NCBI GenBank assembly: GCA_965237485.1
Contig: CBDEFQ010000006.1
Location: forward strand, 434,001 to 498,000
Length of the DNA: 64,000 bases
Direction of reading: 5' to 3'
Origin: JAAELZ01 sp965237485
Lineage (GTDB): Bacteria > Pseudomonadota > Gammaproteobacteria > Arenicellales > Poriferihabitantaceae
A program made the position numbers and the translations under genes. The notes below the pieces were generated by a model. It was not told the origin of the DNA and did no database searches. It saw only the letters and a program-made list of their open reading frames with translations. Shown piece after piece: positions 26,514 through 35,460 of the stretch; within the stretch, counting starts at the first letter, position 1; every line of letters starts with the position of its first letter.

Positions 26514-27833
26514 TCACAGCAACGAAAATTGATTAGGGTTAAGGTTTGGGTGATGCATCGGGTCCCCTCGCAACAGTGCCATTAAATCACGTTTTTCAAA
26601 CAAATTAAGCTGCAATACCCTCAATATTTGTTGCATCGTTTTGCCCGCCTTCGACTGCAATTTGATGAACATCAGTATTAGGTAAATACATAACGCAATC
26701 CATATTTGGGTCAATACTGCGTTCTTGCTGGTGCCGATAAATGACTTCACCTTTAAGTTCTGCTTGATCCACTTGAAGAATAATTCCACCTGCCATCTGG
26801 CTTTATAAATATCGGCGATAGTTTGAGCACTGAGCTTAAAGTGGTTGGTTAAAAACACATAATGCTTGCCTGTAGTGGCATCGCGATAACCAATACGGCG
26901 TAATCGAATCGAACACTCCTTTGCTGCTTTGACCCCCGTGAATTCAATCGTTTGATCACTGCTAAGTCCCGTTCCCTTGCGTACACTATGTCGCTTGATA
27001 AGGCGGTATGCAGCATTCTTCTTTAATCGTGTGACAAAGTATATTCCCTTGTCATTCAATTGCTTATACCAAGCATAGTCGTTGTATCCACGGTCAATAA
27101 CTACAATGCTGCCTTTCGGGAAAGCTACTTTCCTGCCTGCAGTAACATCAGCACATTTACCCTCGGTGATATTAACAAACTCAGGTAAGTAACCATCATC
27201 CTAGATAAATCAGTTAAAACACGAAAGTCCATGCAAGCTCTTGATGCACCTAGCAAAATCAAAAAAAACCTTATCACCAATAAGGTGACCGCGACTTTTT
27301 TGATTTCACTATGCACTTCAATTGCTTACATGTCTTTTCCGCGTTTAACTGATTTATCTAGGATCATGATTCAGGCCTACATGCAGTTTGATTGCCCCTT
27401 TAGTTGATCGAAAGTCTGCCCATGGGAAAACCGATAAGCACAGATCAATGGTAGATGAGTCCAGCGAATACAGGGGATTCTTGAAACGAAAGTTATGCCC
27501 TGGCGTTTTGCTCTGACAGCACTTGAGTAATTGAGAGAATAGTGCTTCATAAAGGCTCGAAGGCTTGTTCTCATTGATGCGTGAAAGATTGGACCGCGTT
27601 AACACGGCACTACCAAGATGATACAAGCGGTGTGATTGAGCGCTGACATTATCAACAATATCACGCAAGCTATGACGGCCAGTCAATTGAGCTATAGTCA
27701 GGCTCACGAACTGTGACCAACGAGACGCTCTGCGGAATGAACGCCCCGAATGATGTTGAATTGCGAGTGCCTCGAATTCATGTCTCGGAACAATTTTGAG
27801 TATTTGATTTAGAACGGTATTACAATGTGACAT
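26514..27833 (-). pseudogene. IS4-type DDE transposase interrupted by MITE
   Basis: The 5' part (27833-27363) contains the first Asp (S-L-D-S-S-T-I-D-L-C-L). The 3' part (27194-26514) contains the second Asp (V-V-I-D-R-G-Y-N-D-Y) and the Y-x2-R-W-x-V-E-L-F-F-K-W signature with the catalytic Glu. Removal of the MITE and one 5-bp duplication joins the frame as H-D-S-G-Y-L-P-E-F and gives about 383 residues, so the MITE is the only lesion. Confidence 0.9.
27200..27362 (+). mobile_element. 163-bp MITE, copy B
   Basis: Same length, orientation and apparently same sequence as copy A, with its own 5-bp target duplication ATCAT (27195-27199 and 27363-27367). It is inserted in the IS4-type transposase gene. 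Confidence 0.92.
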
Positions 27834-27935
27834 GGTCTGATTTTCCTATTTGGTTCAACGGTTTATCGCTAAACGTATTTTATCAAATTGAGAGAAAATC
27901 AGGCCTGTTTCTTTAGTGTTAACGGGACAGCAGTG

Positions 27936-28201
27936 AAAAAATACGTAATAATTAACCATGACTCTGTCCAGCTAAAACCGCTATTTGCAATCAGTCAAGC
28001 ACCCGAGAAAGGCTGAATGATTACAGCAGGAAACGTAAACCATTTATCTGCTAATACAGTAGTCTGTATTGCAAATTGCTTGGTTCGCATATCATCGCTA
28101 AACTGCGACCGAAACATAAAGAAAGCGATGCCAATTCCTGTGCCAAATAGGATTGTAGACGACAGAACGTGAACGGTTTTTACAATAGGGTAAAGCTCCA
28201 T
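27936..28201 (-). pseudogene. DUF2269-family membrane protein, 5' part
   Basis: Starts M-E-L-Y-P-I-V-K-T-V-H-V-L-S-S-T-I-L-F-G-T-G, the signature N-terminus of DUF2269 proteins with the conserved His in the first membrane helix. Besides the IS4 insertion there is an in-frame TGA after P-F-S-G-A (near 27995) where relatives carry Trp; the frame continues after it (L-I-A-N-S-G-F-S-W). So the gene is dead by two independent changes. It is first in the unit DUF2269, DUF4166, dehydrogenase. Confidence 0.78.
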
Positions 28202-28243
28202 TCTTGTATCATACCGCTTCCTTAACTGATATGTAATTGCAGT

Positions 28244-28293
28244 GCGCTAAAATTATCTAGCGCAGCTTAACCAGTGCCCAACAAAAGCTGGGC
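28244..28293. terminator. Two hairpins after the mtkB gene
   Basis: GCGCTA...TAGCGC (28244-28263) and GCCCA...TGGGC (28276-28293) lie between mtkB and the DUF2269 gene. The second is followed on the plus strand by ATCGTTTTT. Both genes here run on the minus strand, and on that strand neither hairpin has a clear T-run. They probably act as the transcript end of the mcl-mtkA-mtkB unit, without certainty. Confidence 0.4.
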
Positions 28294-28309
28294 ATCGTTT
28301 TTAGACTTT

Positions 28310-29191
28310 TTACCCCATCACTGACTTAACAGTTTCTGCAAATGCAGAAGGATTCGGCACAATACTGACACCACAAGCGGTTAATAGCTCTACTTTTTCG
28401 GCTGCGGTTTCGCCCGCTGACGAGACAATTGCACCTGCATGGCCCATTCTGCGACCTTTAGGCGCAGTTCTACCAGCGATATAAGCCATCAATGGTTTGC
28501 TCATGTTGTTGTGTGCCCACTCTCCAGCTTGTACTTCTTGCGGCCCACCAATCTCGCCGATCATAATCACCGCATCGGTATCTGGGTCTTTTTCAAAACG
28601 TTTTAAGTGGTCTAAGAACGCACTGCCGTTGATGATATCTCCACCAATACCTACGCTGGTGCTGATGCCAATACCCACTGCTTTTAGCTGTGAGGCGGCC
28701 TCATAACCTAAGGTGCCAGAACGCGCAATTATGCCGATGCGGCCTGCTTGGTAAATATGGCCCGGCATGATGCCCATCATGGCTTTACCTGGGCTGATTG
28801 TGCCGGCGCAGTTAGGGCCAGTTAGGCACATGCGCTTTTCCATCTGATAACGGCGCATATAGCGTTTTACCCGCATCATTGATTGCGCTGGGATACCGTC
28901 GGTAACACATACGCAAAACTTCATGCCCCCGTCTGCGGCCTCCATAATGCTGTCTGCTGCAAAGGGTGGTGGAACGAATACAATGCTGGCTTCCGCGCCC
29001 GTGGCGTCTACTGCATCTTTAACAGTGTTAAAAACGGGTTTGCCCAAATGTGTTTGCCCGCCTTTGCCAGGCGTTATACCGCCCACAACATTGGTTCCGT
29101 AATTCATCATTTCTTGGCTGTGAAAGGTGCCAATTTTGCCAGTGAAGCCTTGAACGATAACCTTGGTTTCGTCTGTTAGTAATATAGCCAT
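28310..29191 (-). CDS. mtkB: Malate-CoA ligase, alpha subunit (succinyl-CoA synthetase family)
   Basis: A 293-residue protein of the succinate-CoA ligase alpha family: N-terminal CoA-binding Rossmann domain (I-V-Q-G-F-T-G-K-I-G-T-F-H), then the ligase domain with the phosphohistidine loop G-R-R-M-G-H-A-G-A-I-V. It joins malate and CoA using ATP as the MtkAB complex of the serine cycle. Assignment to malate rather than succinate rests on the context: the unit is mcl, mtkA, mtkB in order, with mcl splitting malyl-CoA to glyoxylate and acetyl-CoA. Citric-acid-cycle sucCD is the alternative. Confidence 0.82.
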   Translation of the reverse strand: MAILLTDETKVIVQGFTGKIGTFHSQEMMNYGTNVVGGITPGKGGQTHLGKPVFNTVKDAVDATGAEASIVFVPPPFAADSIMEAADGGMKFCVCVTDGIPAQSMMRVKRYMRRYQMEKRMCLTGPNCAGTISPGKAMMGIMPGHIYQAGRIGIIARSGTLGYEAASQLKAVGIGISTSVGIGGDIINGSAFLDHLKRFEKDPDTDAVIMIGEIGGPQEVQAGEWAHNNMSKPLMAYIAGRTAPKGRRMGHAGAIVSSAGETAAEKVELLTACGVSIVPNPSAFAETVKSVMG

Positions 29192-29216
29192 AAGTATAAA
29201 TGTGTAATCGTTAGGT

Positions 29217-30377
29217 TCAAGAAAGGGCTTCTACCGCCATGGTGGCGGCTTCGGCTAGCGTATCTGGAGTCATAATAGGCAATCCACTGTCCGCTAGTAT
29301 TTTGCGACCTTGTTCTACATTTGTGCCAGATAAACGCACCACCAACGGCACTTTTAGATCAACGGCTTTCATGGCTTGAATGACCCCTTCGGCAACCCAA
29401 TCACATCGGTTAATGCCTGCAAAGATGTTGACTAATATGACTTTTACGCCGTCGTCTGACAGAACTAGATTAAACGCTTCAGCAACCCGGTCTGGTGATG
29501 CGCCACCGCCAATATCTAGGAAGTTTGCTGGTTCGCCGCCAACGTGCTTGATCATGTCCATGGTGGCCATCGCAAGGCCCGCACCATTAATGATACAGCC
29601 GATGTTGCCATCTAGACCTACATAAGATAAGCCTAAGTCTCCCGCAGCGGTTTCACGTGGGTCTTCTTGGGACTTATCACGAAATGCAACGATGTTGCTC
29701 TGACGAAATAGGGCGTTGTCATCAAATGACATTTTTGCATCGAGTGCGATAATATGGCGGTCTTTAGTGATCACTAATGGGTTGATTTCAAGCATTGTTG
29801 CATCGCTATCCCGCATTGCTCGATAAGCCCCTTTAACTGTGGCTACAAAAGAATTCACTAAGCTCGGTTCAATATCTAGAGCAAATGCAAGCTCGCGCGC
29901 TTCAAAAGATAAAAAGCCGACCGCAGGTTCGATAAATATACGTGTGATCGCATCTGGATCACTCTCTGCCACTGCTTCAATATCCATGCCGCCTTGAGGT
30001 GAGGCAATAACCGCGATACGTTCATGGGCGCGATCAAGCACGAATGATATATAGAGTTCTTTATCGATGTCACTTGCTTCTTCGATATATAAACGATGAA
30101 CAGGCAACCCACCGGGGCCAGTTTGGTGGGTAACTAAATGCGTGCCCAGCAGCTTTTCAGTTGCTGCGACCACATCATCTTCATTGCGACACAGCACCAC
30201 GCCGCCGGCCTTGCCGCGTGCGCCAGAATGGATCTGTGCCTTAACTACCCAAGTTGTGCCACCAATCTCTCTACAGCGCATGAGTGCCTCGTCTCGCGTG
30301 TATGCAATACTGCCACGTGCAATGGCTACGCCTTTTTCAGCCAATAAGGTTTTGGCTTGATATTCATGAATTTCCAC
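29217..30377 (-). CDS. mtkA: Malate-CoA ligase, beta subunit
   Basis: A 386-residue protein with an N-terminal ATP-grasp fold (W-V-V-K-A-Q-I-H-S-G-A-R-G-K-A-G-G-V) and a C-terminal ligase domain (C-I-I-N-G-A-G-L-A-M-A-T-M-D, then N-F-L-D-I-G-G-G-A). It is the ATP-binding half of the MtkAB complex. Length and motifs match both MtkA and SucC; the gene order with mcl and mtkB supports malate. It is 25 bases ahead of mtkB. Confidence 0.82.
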   Translation of the reverse strand: MEIHEYQAKTLLAEKGVAIARGSIAYTRDEALMRCREIGGTTWVVKAQIHSGARGKAGGVVLCRNEDDVVAATEKLLGTHLVTHQTGPGGLPVHRLYIEEASDIDKELYISFVLDRAHERIAVIASPQGGMDIEAVAESDPDAITRIFIEPAVGFLSFEARELAFALDIEPSLVNSFVATVKGAYRAMRDSDATMLEINPLVITKDRHIIALDAKMSFDDNALFRQSNIVAFRDKSQEDPRETAAGDLGLSYVGLDGNIGCIINGAGLAMATMDMIKHVGGEPANFLDIGGGASPDRVAEAFNLVLSDDGVKVILVNIFAGINRCDWVAEGVIQAMKAVDLKVPLVVRLSGTNVEQGRKILADSGLPIMTPDTLAEAATMAVEALS

Positions 30378-30416
30378 TGTTTTTATCCGTGTAATTAATT
30401 AATAAGAAACCAAGGC

Positions 30417-31349
30417 CTATGCGCCGTTGATAATTTTCATGGTATTCACCACATTCTCTGCCATCTTGGCTGATGCCGCGTCGATCAGTTTGCCATCTAA
30501 TGAAGCAGCACCACGGCCTTCCGCTGCTGCTTTAGCAAGCTCTTCTAAAACTCGGTTTGCACGTTCAACTTCAGCAGGAGGAGGGGACATTACATCGTTC
30601 GCTAAATCAATTTGTGATGGATGAATAGCCCATTTGCCTTCAAAGCCCATTGCAGCAACACGTCGCGCTGCGTCATTAAAGCCTTCTGGATCACTAAAAT
30701 CACCGAAAGGGCCATCGATAGCGCGCAAGCCATATGCACGGCAAGCAATTAACATGCGCTGCAAACTTGCGTGCCACTGATCACCCGGGTAATCAGGGTT
30801 GAGGCCGCCGATATTAACCGTCCGCGCTCGACAGCTAGCAGCATAATCAGCAACACCAAAGTGTAATGCTTCTAACCGCGAGCTGCATTGTGCAATCGCC
30901 TCGACATTTGCCATGCCTAACGTGGTTTCAATCAAGGCCTCGAGGCCGATTTTATGCTTTAAGCTTTTGGCATCTTCTATTTGTTGGCATAGACATTCAA
31001 CCATATATACGTCACCGGGTACGCCGACTTTAGGAATTAATATCGTGTCCAGATTGTTTCCAGCTTGCTCAACAATATCGACTACATCTCGATACATCCA
31101 GTGCGTATCCAAACCGTTGATACGTACGGACATGGTTTTGTTTCCCCAATCGATCGTGTTTAATGCTTCAATGATGTTCTCACGTGCTTGTTCCTTGTCG
31201 TTAGGTGCCACTGCGTCTTCGCAATCTAAGAAGATAAAGTCTGCATTTGAATCAGCCGCCTTTTGGAACATCTGCGGGCTAGAGCCTGGTACCGCAAGTT
31301 CGCTACGTTGAAGTCGAGTACGTCTTGGTGGGTGCTGGGTGAAACTCAT
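30417..31349 (-). CDS. mcl: Malyl-CoA lyase (CitE-like CoA-ester lyase), first copy
   Basis: A 310-residue TIM-barrel lyase of the CitE/malyl-CoA lyase family. The metal and substrate residues are in place: F-L-D-C-E-D-A-V (metal-site region), Arg76 in S-V-R-I-N-G-L, Glu in L-E-A-L-I-E-T, and the C-terminal W-A-I-H-P-S-Q-I lid segment. It cleaves L-malyl-CoA to acetyl-CoA and glyoxylate in the serine cycle and may also use beta-methylmalyl-CoA. A second, about 90 percent similar copy lies at 60743-61675, where Arg76 is Trp. Confidence 0.87.
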   Translation of the reverse strand: MSFTQHPPRRTRLQRSELAVPGSSPQMFQKAADSNADFIFLDCEDAVAPNDKEQARENIIEALNTIDWGNKTMSVRINGLDTHWMYRDVVDIVEQAGNNLDTILIPKVGVPGDVYMVECLCQQIEDAKSLKHKIGLEALIETTLGMANVEAIAQCSSRLEALHFGVADYAASCRARTVNIGGLNPDYPGDQWHASLQRMLIACRAYGLRAIDGPFGDFSDPEGFNDAARRVAAMGFEGKWAIHPSQIDLANDVMSPPPAEVERANRVLEELAKAAAEGRGAASLDGKLIDAASAKMAENVVNTMKIINGA

Positions 31350-31430
31350 TGTTGTATACCGATTAAAATGTAATTGGTGCGGATATTACGTCATTTTATT
31401 AGACCAAATAATTTAGTTTTTTATGGCAAA

Positions 31431-31448
31431 CATAAGGTTAACTTTATG
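31431..31448. promoter_or_regulatory. Palindrome upstream of mcl
   Basis: CATAAGGTTAACTTTATG is an 18-bp palindrome with one mismatch pair, lying 82-99 bases upstream of the mcl start in an AT-rich leader. It has the dyad form of a LysR-type (T-N11-A) operator. Serine-cycle operons in known methylotrophs are controlled by a LysR protein (QscR), so this is a candidate operator; the binding protein is unknown. Confidence 0.4.
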
Positions 31449-31657
31449 ATATATCTGATGACATAAACATTCTAAATATCAAATAAATAGTTTAACATAT
31501 TGATAATAAACAACTATATAACTATTTAGTTTTCAAATATTCTTATAAATAATAGAAATAGTGTGTATTTCACACGTTTTTATGTTTTCGCATATATAAA
31601 CTGTTGAACAGCGTGCAAAAATGAACGATTACGCAACATTGGGTATGGACTTTTTGT

Positions 31658-32364
31658 CTAGCAAGTTGACTCATTGTCGTTCCACACGATATATCGATGA
31701 TTAGCATTAGCCCATTCGTCGTCAATTTCAATCAGAATGGCACTGACTAATCGTAACCAAGCCTCTCGGTTAGGAAAGACTCTGACCAAGCGGGTTCGCC
31801 GCTTAAGTTCTTGTTGAACCGTCCGTTCAATGCGGTTGGAGCTTCGCATTTTCTTTTGGTGTCTATCTGGCAAGGCAAACACATTTAACCCTTCAGGCAC
31901 ATTGTTTTCTAGCCACTGCGCCAAGTGAGCATGCTTTTCCTGGTACTGGCTCACAAGGACTTTTAGATTAACCTGAGCAGTTGCCATATTGGGTGCATTC
32001 CAAACACTACGCAGCTCACCACCAATGCGCTGCTTGATCTTGTGATTGGGGGCATGATGCATTGCATTCTGCGCCAGATGAAACTGGCAACGCTGCCAAG
32101 GTATACCTGGGAACACTGCCTTTCTAGCGGCTTTTAAGCCACGGTGATCATCACTGACAATAAACTCAATACCATGTATGCCCCGGTCAACCAAGCCTTT
32201 GAGGAACGCTCGCCAGTTAACCTCGGCTTCATTAAGTGCCATTGCCGTTCCTAATACGCAACGCCGTCCACAAGGCAATACACCCACCGCACTCAACACC
32301 GCCATATCAATCACTTGGTGGCCCTCACGCACCTTTTCATAACGCGCATCAAGGATTAGGTAAG
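31658..32364 (-). pseudogene. IS256 transposase, copy 2, 3' part
   Basis: The C-terminal two thirds, from Y-L-I-L-D-A-R-Y-E-K-V, including the D of I-V-S-D-D-H and the E of S-N-R-I-E-R. It is cut from its N-terminal part by IS3 copy 3. Confidence 0.88.
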
Positions 32365-32394
32365 CGGCAATTTTCAGGGTAGTTGCACATTTTC

Positions 32395-33444
32395 CTACGC
32401 AGCCAATAATACTTCTTTTTGTGGGTTCAGCGCAACCGCACCACAAGGCCGCCAATTTCGGGTTTGGCCAGACCACCGATTAGGTTTTGCTGCTTTAGCT
32501 TCCTGATAAACAACTTCTCGTTTTGCTAATAGGGCACTATCTTCACCGCGATAACGCTGGCCAGGTGTAACGTAGCGTATAGCACTGTGACGATGTTCTT
32601 CGTTATACCATTGCATAAACTTACCCACCCATTGGCGGGCGGCCTCTAAGCTATCGAAGCCTTGAGAAGGCCACGCAGGGCAATACTTTACCGTTCTAAA
32701 CATGGATTCAATATAAGCGTTGTCATTGCTTACTCTTGGCCTTGAGTAAGAGGGCTTTATTCCTAATGCTTCTAACTTCGCTCTCATTGTGAACGATTTC
32801 ATTGGGCTGCCATTATCACTGTGTAAGACGGGCATGCCATCGCAGCTGGCCACTTTTAGAGCCGCCTGAGACATCAACTGCGCACCTAATTCACCGCTTT
32901 CAACAGGATGTACTTCCCAGTGAACGCCATAGCGACTGTAAAGGTCTTCTACCATGTACAGGTAATAATGCTTGCCAATAGTACGCGTCGCCAAATAGGT
33001 GATATCCCACATCCACACAGCATTAGGTTTTAGCGCTATATGAGTATCGGGTGTTCGGGACTGCTTTTGTTTGGCGCGGCCGCGGTGCTTCAATTGCCCA
33101 TGCGCCTTGAGAACTCGATAAAAGCTAGACTCGCTGGCCACATAAATACCTTTGTCAGCCAACTGCGGTACTATTTGCGACGGCGGCAAATGATGGTATG
33201 CCGATTCATTACATATCGATAAAATGTGTTGCTGCTCTTGCTCGCTTAGTTTATTGCCAGGGACTGGCTTTTCTACCAAAGGACGTTGATCACTGCAGAT
33301 ACTATCTTCTCCTTTTGGCTTCCAACGTCTAAGCGTAGACTCGGCAAGGCCAACCAACTCACAAGCACTTGAACGCTTTGAACCTGCGTCTACTGCTTCA
33401 TTAACATCATTGATTACTTTAATGCGCGTCTGAGTCGTAATCAT
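32395..33444 (-). CDS. IS3 orfB, DDE transposase, copy 3
   Basis: Full-length 349-residue transposase with the D-D-E triad intact. Private change: Cys for Arg in D-S-I-C-S-D-Q. It shares Y-H-H-L-P-P with copy 1, so these two copies are the closest relatives. Confidence 0.92.
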   Translation of the reverse strand: MITTQTRIKVINDVNEAVDAGSKRSSACELVGLAESTLRRWKPKGEDSICSDQRPLVEKPVPGNKLSEQEQQHILSICNESAYHHLPPSQIVPQLADKGIYVASESSFYRVLKAHGQLKHRGRAKQKQSRTPDTHIALKPNAVWMWDITYLATRTIGKHYYLYMVEDLYSRYGVHWEVHPVESGELGAQLMSQAALKVASCDGMPVLHSDNGSPMKSFTMRAKLEALGIKPSYSRPRVSNDNAYIESMFRTVKYCPAWPSQGFDSLEAARQWVGKFMQWYNEEHRHSAIRYVTPGQRYRGEDSALLAKREVVYQEAKAAKPNRWSGQTRNWRPCGAVALNPQKEVLLAA

Positions 33445-33932
33445 ACTTCCTCGTCCTCCCAAAGCGCCTGAAACTTTTTTTGTAATACTAATAATGCGGC
33501 CGTTTCAGCCAAGGCTTTATCTTTGCCGCGCAGCTGGGTTTCTAGCTTCTTCTTGTCTTTTTTTAACGCACGTATTTCATCACGCGCAACTTTAGGGCTA
33601 ATGAGAGCCTCATCAACACCATTAATACAAGCTTCTCGCCATTGCGTTATTTGAGTAGGGTATAGGCCTTTCTCTCGGCAATACGCAGATAATTCTTGTT
33701 CATTCATCGCAGCAGTTTCAAGAACTACGGTGAACTTAGTTTGGCAATCCCACTGATTAGATGAATCACTATTAGGCATTAAAACTCCTGATCGTCTGGC
33801 TTTATTTCGCCAATCATACAAGGTTTGAACACTGATTCCTTCTTCTCTAGATATTTCTGCGAAGGACTGACTATTTGATGATAATAATTTAGATAAAACA
33901 GCTTCTCTTCGTTCTACGCTATATTTCGGCAT
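33441..33932 (-). CDS. IS3 orfA, copy 3
   Basis: Full-length 163-residue HTH protein with an intact slippery heptamer. Private change: Gly for Arg in Q-L-R-G-K-D-K. Overlaps orfB by ATGA. Confidence 0.92.
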   Translation of the reverse strand: MPKYSVERREAVLSKLLSSNSQSFAEISREEGISVQTLYDWRNKARRSGVLMPNSDSSNQWDCQTKFTVVLETAAMNEQELSAYCREKGLYPTQITQWREACINGVDEALISPKVARDEIRALKKDKKKLETQLRGKDKALAETAALLVLQKKFQALWEDEEV

Positions 33933-33996
33933 GAGTATTTCTCCGCCGCCCCTTGTGAATTAAAATGTGTGCAACTACCCTGACGTCTGGGGTAAG

Positions 33997-34408
33997 AGAC
34001 TTTACCCAACGGACGATCACGCCAGACTTTTAACGCCTCATCCATGCTCTGGTTAGCCCGTGAGACCGGTGTAGAGGAGATGCTTTCAATACCCATGCTC
34101 TGCATGACTTTTTCGACTCGGCGCGTGCTAACGCCCGTCACGTACATTTCAGCAACGGTCAGCATCATCGCACGTTGGCTGCGTAAGCCGCGTTCTAGCG
34201 ATTGAGGGTAAAAAGGTTCATCAACGTGTTGAGCGGTCTTTGGGATACGCAGATTGAGCGTACCGGCTTGCGTATCGATACGCTTATCCTGGTAGCCATT
34301 GGCAAACCCTGGCCGGTCTTGACTATGCTCATAGTGTGATGCGCCTGGAAACGGCTCTCTTTCAATCTTCATCGCCTCATTGAGCAGTGCGGTGAGCACG
34401 GGGCGCAT
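33997..34408 (-). pseudogene. IS256 transposase, copy 2, 5' part
   Basis: The N-terminal 137 codons from M-R-P-V-L-T-A-L-L-N-E-A to P-L-G-K-V-S-Y, separated from the rest by IS3 copy 3. Without the insertion the frame would be intact. Confidence 0.88.
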
Positions 34409-34651
34409 GGCATCGGGGCCTTCTGAGATGTGTGTTCCACTACTACGTCAAATACGTTATTGTTTGATTGGGTCATTTGGGTGTCTCCAGTATTTTAATT
34501 GCTTAAAACAGGGAACGCACAAATGGTTCAACTTACAAGACACCAAGATAGAAAATTTGAATAAATCAAAAATTCGAAAAAATTCCCCCTAGGGGGAAAA
34601 GGCCATACTGCTCTATCTAATATAAAAGTCCATACCTGAAGTTACAGTATC

Positions 34652-34908
34652 CCAAGATACGACGTTTGTGTTTAGTAGAAGGTCGCAAAGTAAGCGAGGT
34701 GTCGCGTGAATTCAATTTATCACGCACCACTATTTATAAATATTTAAACAACGCGCCAAGCGAACCTGAATATCAGCGGTCGGTGCCAATAGTCTGTCCG
34801 AAGCTGGATAAGTTCAAACCTCAGTTGATCAATTTGCTTGAAGTGGACGCAGCTCGCTCAGTGCGAGAAAGACGTAATGCAGTTCAACTGTATGAAGAGA
34901 TTGAGTTG
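34652..34908 (+). pseudogene. istA: IstA-like transposase, 5' fragment
   Basis: HTH region of IstA (K-V-S-E-V-S-R-E-F-N-L-S-R-T-T-I-Y-K-Y-L), open from the IS256 boundary with no start codon left. It is interrupted by IS3 copy 4 after Y-E-E-I-E-L; the frame continues at 36541 with Q-G-Y-R-G-A-Y-D. Confidence 0.82.
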
Positions 34909-34968
34909 CCCCAGACGTCAGGGTAGTTGCACACATTTTAATTCACAAGGGGCGGCGGAGAAATACTC

Positions 34969-35460
34969 ATGCCGAAATATAGCGTAGAACGAAGAGAAGC
35001 TGTTTTATCTAAATTATTATCATCAAATAGTCAGTCCTTCGCAGAAATATCTAGAGAAGAAGGAATCAGTGTTCAAACCTTGTATGATTGGCGAAATAAA
35101 GCCAGACGATCAGGAGTTTTAATGCCTAATAGTGATTCATCTAATCAGTGGGATTGCCAAACTAAGTTCACCGTAGTTCTTGAAACTGCTGCGATGAATG
35201 AACAAGAATTATCTGCGTATTGCCGAGAGAAAGGCCTATACCCTACTCAAATAACGCAATGGCGAGAAGCTTGTATTAATGGTGTTGATGAGGCTCTCAT
35301 TAGCCCTAAAGTTGCGCGCGATGAAATACGTGCGTTAAAAAAAGACAAGAAGAAGCTAGAAACCCAGCTGCGCCGCAAAGATAAAGCCTTGGCTGAAACG
35401 GCCGCATTATTAGTATTACAAAAAAAGTTTCAGGCGCTTTGGGAGGACGAGGAAGTATGA
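34969..35460 (+). CDS. IS3 orfA, copy 4
   Basis: Full-length 163-residue HTH protein with an intact frameshift heptamer; sequence equal to the consensus of the six copies as far as I can see. Confidence 0.92.
   Translation: MPKYSVERREAVLSKLLSSNSQSFAEISREEGISVQTLYDWRNKARRSGVLMPNSDSSNQWDCQTKFTVVLETAAMNEQELSAYCREKGLYPTQITQWREACINGVDEALISPKVARDEIRALKKDKKKLETQLRRKDKALAETAALLVLQKKFQALWEDEEV

Larger units (their letters stand above)
26494..27935 (-). mobile_element. IS4-type element carrying a MITE
   Basis: Inverted ends CACTGCTGTCCCGTTAAC (18 bp, perfect) bound a 1442-bp element, including a 163-bp MITE and its duplication; without it about 1274 bp. The flanking 9 bases AAAAAACAC and AAAAAATAC match in 8 of 9 positions, consistent with a 9-bp target duplication that has one change. 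It splits the DUF2269 gene. Confidence 0.9.
32365..33992 (-). mobile_element. IS3-family element, copy 3
   Basis: An intact 1628-bp copy with 4-bp target duplication TAAG (32361-32364 and 33993-33996), inserted in the transposase gene of IS256 copy 2. Confidence 0.94.
31627..34651 (-). mobile_element. IS256-family element, copy 2 (with IS3 copy 3 inside; no target duplication)
   Basis: Both ends match the other copies. Subtracting IS3 copy 3 and its 4-bp duplication leaves 1393 bp, the standard length. The flanking 8-mers differ (AAATGAAC left, CCAAGATA right), unlike copies 1 and 3. The right flank is the interior of an IS21-type istA gene. This suggests a hybrid made by recombination between two IS256 copies, with loss or inversion of the DNA between them. 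Confidence 0.9.

Noticed and set aside
28310..30377. Citric-acid-cycle succinyl-CoA synthetase (sucCD)
   Set aside because: Motifs allow it, but the adjacent malyl-CoA lyase and the nearby ppc favour malate-CoA ligase; not fully excluded.
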